Below are positions 57,610 to 64,000 of a DNA stretch of 64,000 bases, piece after piece. The DNA comes from Dryocosmus kuriphilus (Eukaryota > Arthropoda > Insecta > Hymenoptera > Cynipidae). The translations under genes and the position numbers were made by a program. The notes under the pieces are model-generated. The model saw only the letters and a list, made by a program, of their open reading frames with translations, was not told the origin of the DNA and made no database searches. How positions within the stretch are numbered: the first letter of the stretch is position 1; each line of letters begins with the position of its first letter. Where the stretch lies: assembly GCA_038277395.1 (NCBI GenBank), contig CM076196.1, forward strand, positions 129,639,410 to 129,703,409, in the 5' to 3' direction.

Positions 57610-59935
57610 AGGAAAAAGAATAGTTATAGAAGTGTGCTCGTTGAGTTAAAAATGTCAACATTTTAAAGTGATCTAATGATTATTTGTACAAGAAAGAATA
57701 TTAATTCACGAAATGAATTTAAATGTATATTGTATAACAATAATAGTCTACCAAAATGTAAATTTGTCGTTTTATTATGTGCCAAATTCTGTCCAATCGG
57801 GACTTGACCATGTCCATTTAAAATTTTTATCAACGTTGCCACAGTTTTTGATAAGCTTAAATATTGGAAAAAACCTAAGAGTAAATTGAGACAGAGGTAT
57901 TATTTTAGTGGAACAAGTTAACTCAGCTGATTCTTTTTCTTTACAAAATTTTTTGTTTGTTTTGTTTCTACTCTATCAAATGTGTAAAATTGAAATACGA
58001 TGGAAATAAAATTGTAAGAAGAATTTTCAAGCTCTATGCAATGCAGATTTAGAGTCAGTCCAGTCGTAGTAGTCATATGTGGAAAACCTGCAGAGGTCCA
58101 CCCCATCCGCAACACAAGATCGCTATGTATCTCGTAAATTTCCACACGACTGGATCTAATTTTTCCGCTCTGCAAGAAGAATTTCGCCTCTTCGATCAGA
58201 TGTAACTTTCTCGGCGAGTTGAAATAAAACATCGTCGTCGCACATGAAAGCATTTACTTTACTGCGTCTACATATACACGTACGCCAGCTTCGCACAACA
58301 GGGAATTTTATGTTGGCAAAAATATAGCTCAAAAAGGAATAAGCTAAAAAATAAAAAAGGAGCAGGGTTCTGTCGCCAAGAAATGCAAACGTGGCGAAAA
58401 ATTGGGAAGAGAAAGTTTGAGCGTGGTCTTTGGTGCATTCGCCTGAGAAGAAACGATGAGAACAGGAAAATGGATCGTGGAGACTCAAGAAGGCAGTGGA
58501 CGAGTCGAGTTACGTGTCACGGTGTACTACTTCGACAAGGAAAAAGGAATAGGAAACTTCCGAGGAGGAAAACAGAGAACAGCGATGGAAGAGAAGCCAA
58601 AAGATTACGAGCTTCGTCTCGGCTCGAGGAGTTTGAAGGTTTCTCCTGATATAAAGGGAGAAAAGAAGTATTGCTTCTTCTATTTGGGTCACAGAAGAAG
58701 CAAAACACCAAGAATTAATCACCCAAAACGGTCCTGTCTGCGCTCTGCCCAGAGCCTCTGTGCAGCCATAACAGTAACGATATTACAGGTTGTAAATATT
58801 TAGTATACAGGGGTGGTAACTATCCAATTATAAACTATATAACATAATCTGCAGGAATATTAACCTACATTTTTTTCATTTTCATGCACGTATACATATA
58901 CGTCTATTTACCCTGTTATGGGATCTAGCCAGTCAGTAAGTTTATAACCATATTCCATATTATTGCTCTTTTTCTTGACATATATATTTTTTCAATGAGC
59001 TTGAATACTTAAGTTCAACAATATTCACGAAAATATTGTATTATTTATAAAATTATGTTGAAATAATTTTAAATACTTGGAAAAGCATTTCATTTTTAAC
59101 ATTTAGCAAAACTCCGATATGAAATCATATTATTTTTCAAATGATCTTTTAATGTACTAGTCCGAGTAGAAATTTAGAATACATATAGAGACCTATAATG
59201 AGTAGTAGGATGGCTCGAGAAAAAAATGATTTTTTTATAATGAATCACCCCCCTCACCCCCTGTTTTCTTCCATTAGGTGAACCAAACTTGTTCAATTTT
59301 TCTCAAATTTCGTAAAACGTTTACACAGTGGTCCTCGATGGTTAAACAACCCTAGATCATGAAAAGGTTCGCTATTTATATTATTTAACCAATACATCCA
59401 TTATAATTGTTTTCGGCATTTCCTGAACAGATTCTTGATACTTATTTGATACAAGAGGGATACTGAGTAACTACTACCTTTTATTAAATAGATATAAATG
59501 TTTAATAAATTCAAATTAACCCAATCTAATCATACATTGTTGGCTCGATAATGAGTTTGTACTCCTTGAATTATTCTATAATGCACAAGCAAAAACCTTA
59601 TCTAGTTGTTTTTATAATATTGTATTCAGAAGTGACACTATGTCAAGTCGTTCGGTGAATATCCAAAATACAAATGAGACAAGGTGAGAATCTACATCCG
59701 CAAATAACAAATTATTTAATTCAATTGGCTCGAAATGGCCTATTAATTTAATACATTATTTTATTTATTTTGAAAACCGATTATGGACGAAATCTCCTTG
59801 AAATAATTTTCAATAATTCTCCAAATATTCGAACCCAGTTCTCATAGCTAGTCTTGGAATCTCTAATCGGAGGGATGAAGGCTAAATTGTATGAGAATGG
59901 TAAATGGTTTGGATGGAGAATAAGGATGGCTTTCA
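57610..59935. other. No gene seen
   Basis: AT-rich except 58360-58750, where several overlapping frames on both strands give no family pattern. Confidence 0.5.
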
Positions 59936-59943
59936 ACTAGAGA

Positions 59944-60070
59944 AGCTAACCCGGTAACACCCTGTGAACAGGATGCGCTCATCTTCTAAACTCTAGAGAT
60001 GGAAAGGTACCCTGCAGACAGCTAACCCGGAAACACTCTGTAAACAGAGTGCTCTGATCTTCTGAACCTG
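59944..60070. repeat. Two 76-bp tandem units, each with a small hairpin
   Basis: Units start AGCTAACCCGG at 59944 and 60020. Each holds an 8-base stem: CACCCTGT/ACAGGATG (59958-59975, one mismatch) and CACTCTGT/ACAGAGTG (60034-60051, perfect), both with a 2-base loop. Confidence 0.75.
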
Positions 60071-60079
60071 CTGACCTGG

Positions 60080-61860
60080 AGGATTGTGTTCAATAGCTCA
60101 TCGCGCCGACGAGAGTTTAGAGAGAGAAGAGAGAAATATGACCTTCGTAGAGGTTGGAGTCTGAATGAATCTTTTCCTTTGGATCAGAGACTCTCTTGGC
60201 TCATTAGCCTGTTTCCCGAGGGTGGGGTGCTCTTACACAGTGGGGGTATCTTTCTAGTGGGCCTGATCCACTGATATATAATATACACTGGATTTCGTAA
60301 GTAGTGAGGGAATGTGTCCCCATTTGAACGGCGCCATTGCCGTGTAGCAAAGTTTGCACATGCGCGTAGAGCTTGTTTTTGGCGCTTTTAAAGTCAAATC
60401 ACGATTCCGGTACGCCACAATACTCTGCCGTATGAAAACATTAAATCCAATGAGAATAGTATAACTTACCAAATTGATAAGAAAAACATTATACATGGTT
60501 TTTTTTTATATCATTATAAATAATTAGAGCACGTACGAATAATCGTTTGAAAATCGCAGTTTGAAAATCGTTGCTGGCGTCATAAAGCAGGCCAACATAG
60601 ATATTCTTCCCATGTCATTACACATGCATTGTGACGTCATTGGCAATTTTTAAAACAGCTGTAACTGTCCAATAAATCATATGAAAATTTTGCCATAAAT
60701 CGTGCATATATTTTAGGTGATAAAGATTTCAAAAAAATAAAAATTTCGAAAAAGAATTTTTCATGCGAGAACCCAACTTTCGAGTTCGCACGGAGTTTTG
60801 TAACTTCATGTTGCACATGTAGCAGTTGAACAGGAAAGCGATTTTTTTAAGTTCCTCGGTTTGCATCTGTAATACGAAAGAACGTTATAAATACGTTTTA
60901 TATAGCACTGAAAAGTTCCAAATTGAATACATCAATGCCAGGAAAGGCGAAAAATAATATTTTTTGTCCATTGCTCAAGAAGTGGCTTATTATTTATCGG
61001 AAATCTAGAATACAATATCGAAACACATTTAATCATACATGTCTCATTCGTTTTTACCAATGTTACACTGATTAATTATCCCTTTCTTCACTTCGTTTAT
61101 TGAATCCAGTTCAAAAATTTAGATTTTTACTTCAAACATCTCCGAAAATTTCAGCGATATATTTACTTACTTGTGAAACGAGCGCTCATCTTCTTCTCCT
61201 ACTCGTGCACCACAAAAGCAGCAACGACGTTTACTCACTTTTATTATTGATTCACATCGAAATAAAACACAAAACACATAAACAGAACTGTCAAAACAAA
61301 GAATAATTGTACTTTGTAAATAACAGCTGACTCGTATTGACAGTTCCCCCATAAATATACTTGCGTTTTACGCATGCGCGAATGAAGAAACACGCATGTG
61401 CACACTTTCTTACATCAAGAAGGCGACGCACAGGTAAGGGACACGAGAATCGTGGTGGGGACTACAGCGTCGTCCATCCAGTGGTCTGAACCCCATGTTT
61501 CCACATCTCTATTTCCTGGGTGTACTATACGACGTTGCCGCTTCTGCTTACGTTTATTACCTACATGTACTTTAATAAAAGACGTTTGTTTTATTTAATT
61601 ATTACATTAAAAAAAAATTGTCCCGTTACAAACATAAAAAATCTCCGATATCATGAAAAATCTCATAAATGAAAGCTTCAGATAACTTTAAAATCATTCC
61701 ATAACTATTCTAGAATTTTTAGACTGTTAAAAGTAGGCCAATTCTGAAATCTGAGGTTTTGACCAGAGTATACAGATCATGTATATATATAGGGGAGAGT
61801 GCCCCAAGATCAAATGCCCAAGATGCACAGTTCCCCCACTATGAACATTGAGTATAATAT
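60080..61860. other. No gene seen
   Basis: AT-rich with no recognisable protein. A word GGGGAGAGTGCCCCAAGAT at 61793 resembles element ends seen in insects but has no visible partner. Confidence 0.45.
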
Positions 61861-61864
61861 TTTT

Positions 61865-61888
61865 GCATAAAGTGACAGCACTTTATGC
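61865..61888. repeat. Perfect 10-bp hairpin with 4-base loop
   Basis: GCATAAAGTG, loop ACAG, CACTTTATGC. Confidence 0.9.
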
Positions 61889-62035
61889 TTTCTGTCATTG
61901 TTGTCGTTTTTATAGACGCAGCTTTTTATGCATAATCGAAGAGAAAAGGCCTGCTTGTTTTTCTGCTGCACACACGACGTGGATTTTTTTTCCGAAAAAA
62001 TTTTTAATATTTTTTAGTTGAGTCAGTGAAGTTAT

Positions 62036-63675
<1,640 letters not shown>

Positions 63676-63679
63676 GTGC

Positions 63680-64000
63680 CTCATTTTTCTAAAAATCATC
63701 GTTTTCTCATGTAAAAACCCTTGTATTTGTCCGGGTCCTTGCGGCTGCACTAAGAATAAAAAAATTCACTTTTTATTTCGGGAACCCCACAAAATGGGGG
63801 AGGCGGTGCGTGAGACTCTATCATTAAAAAAAATTTTCCAATGCATTTTTGAGCCACCCTAGTCCTTACGCAACCCGGCCACCGGGTCTAAAACGACTCT
63901 GAGACACGAAATAAACCCGATCCGGGACAGGCCGTGCTAGTCTGATCAGGGCCTGATCCGTAATATGCAGCCAGTATGGCGATTTCTGCATGGACGGAGA
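63680..64000. other. No gene seen
   Basis: An element end may lie at 63847-63861, where TTTTTGAGCCACCCT is the reverse complement of words found near 56957. The last 140 bases are GC-richer. Confidence 0.4.

Noticed and set aside
58383..58803. Overlapping frames of 88 and 115 codons
   Set aside because: Frames exist on both strands at once, driven by composition; no family.

Overview
The window is intergenic, AT-rich insect DNA with no recognisable host gene. It consists almost wholly of mobile elements and their remains. LINE ORF1-type and RTE-type proteins, env-bearing Ty3/Gypsy elements, a FLYWCH-containing MULE and a decayed mariner together point to an insect, probably a hymenopteran. 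The hymenopteran assignment is inference from recalled family resemblance, not from a search.

Layout. About 1-11.2 kb (+): a decayed Ty3/Gypsy element of the env-bearing (errantivirus-like) type (element A), with gag, protease, RT-RNase H, integrase and a baculovirus-F-like env. It has two unusual parts. Upstream of gag is a leader with three ~240-bp tandem repeats and several small ORFs. Between the pol RNase H and the integrase lies an insert of about 2 kb. That insert holds the N-terminal half of a cellular-type RNase H1 domain and then a macrodomain-like segment of TARG1 type, which is in frame with the integrase. 11.2-26.5 kb: repeat-rich DNA with a 150-bp inverted repeat, a degenerate tandem array, the 3' end of a LINE, a perfect 16-bp hairpin, a ~155-bp satellite with a GAC-rich end module, and a hairpin of about 46 bp. 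26.5-27.2 kb: an internally deleted mariner. 29.9-34.6 kb: two foldback elements, one of 3.1 kb with its own nested inverted-repeat insertion. 35.6-37.1 kb: a second satellite copy in the opposite orientation. 37.2-39.4 kb: a nearly complete FLYWCH/MULE transposon with two introns. 40.8-48.8 kb (-): a second env-bearing Gypsy element (element B), bracketed by ~135-bp LTR-like direct repeats and broken by a LINE inserted in env and a 5'-truncated RTE in pol. 52.8-57.6 kb: two more foldback elements and an RT fragment. 62.0-63.7 kb: an imperfect palindrome whose right arm holds a 330-bp poly-G tract, where the left arm has only six C.

How the parts relate. In each Gypsy element the genes follow retroviral order, but all carry stops or frameshifts, so neither looks functional. 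The observation most worth following up is the RNase H1/macrodomain insert in element A: it suggests a lineage of insect Gypsy elements that captured two host-type domains. The second theme is the density of foldback structures, at least seven in 64 kb. LTRs of element A were not found; its 5' LTR probably lies left of the window.
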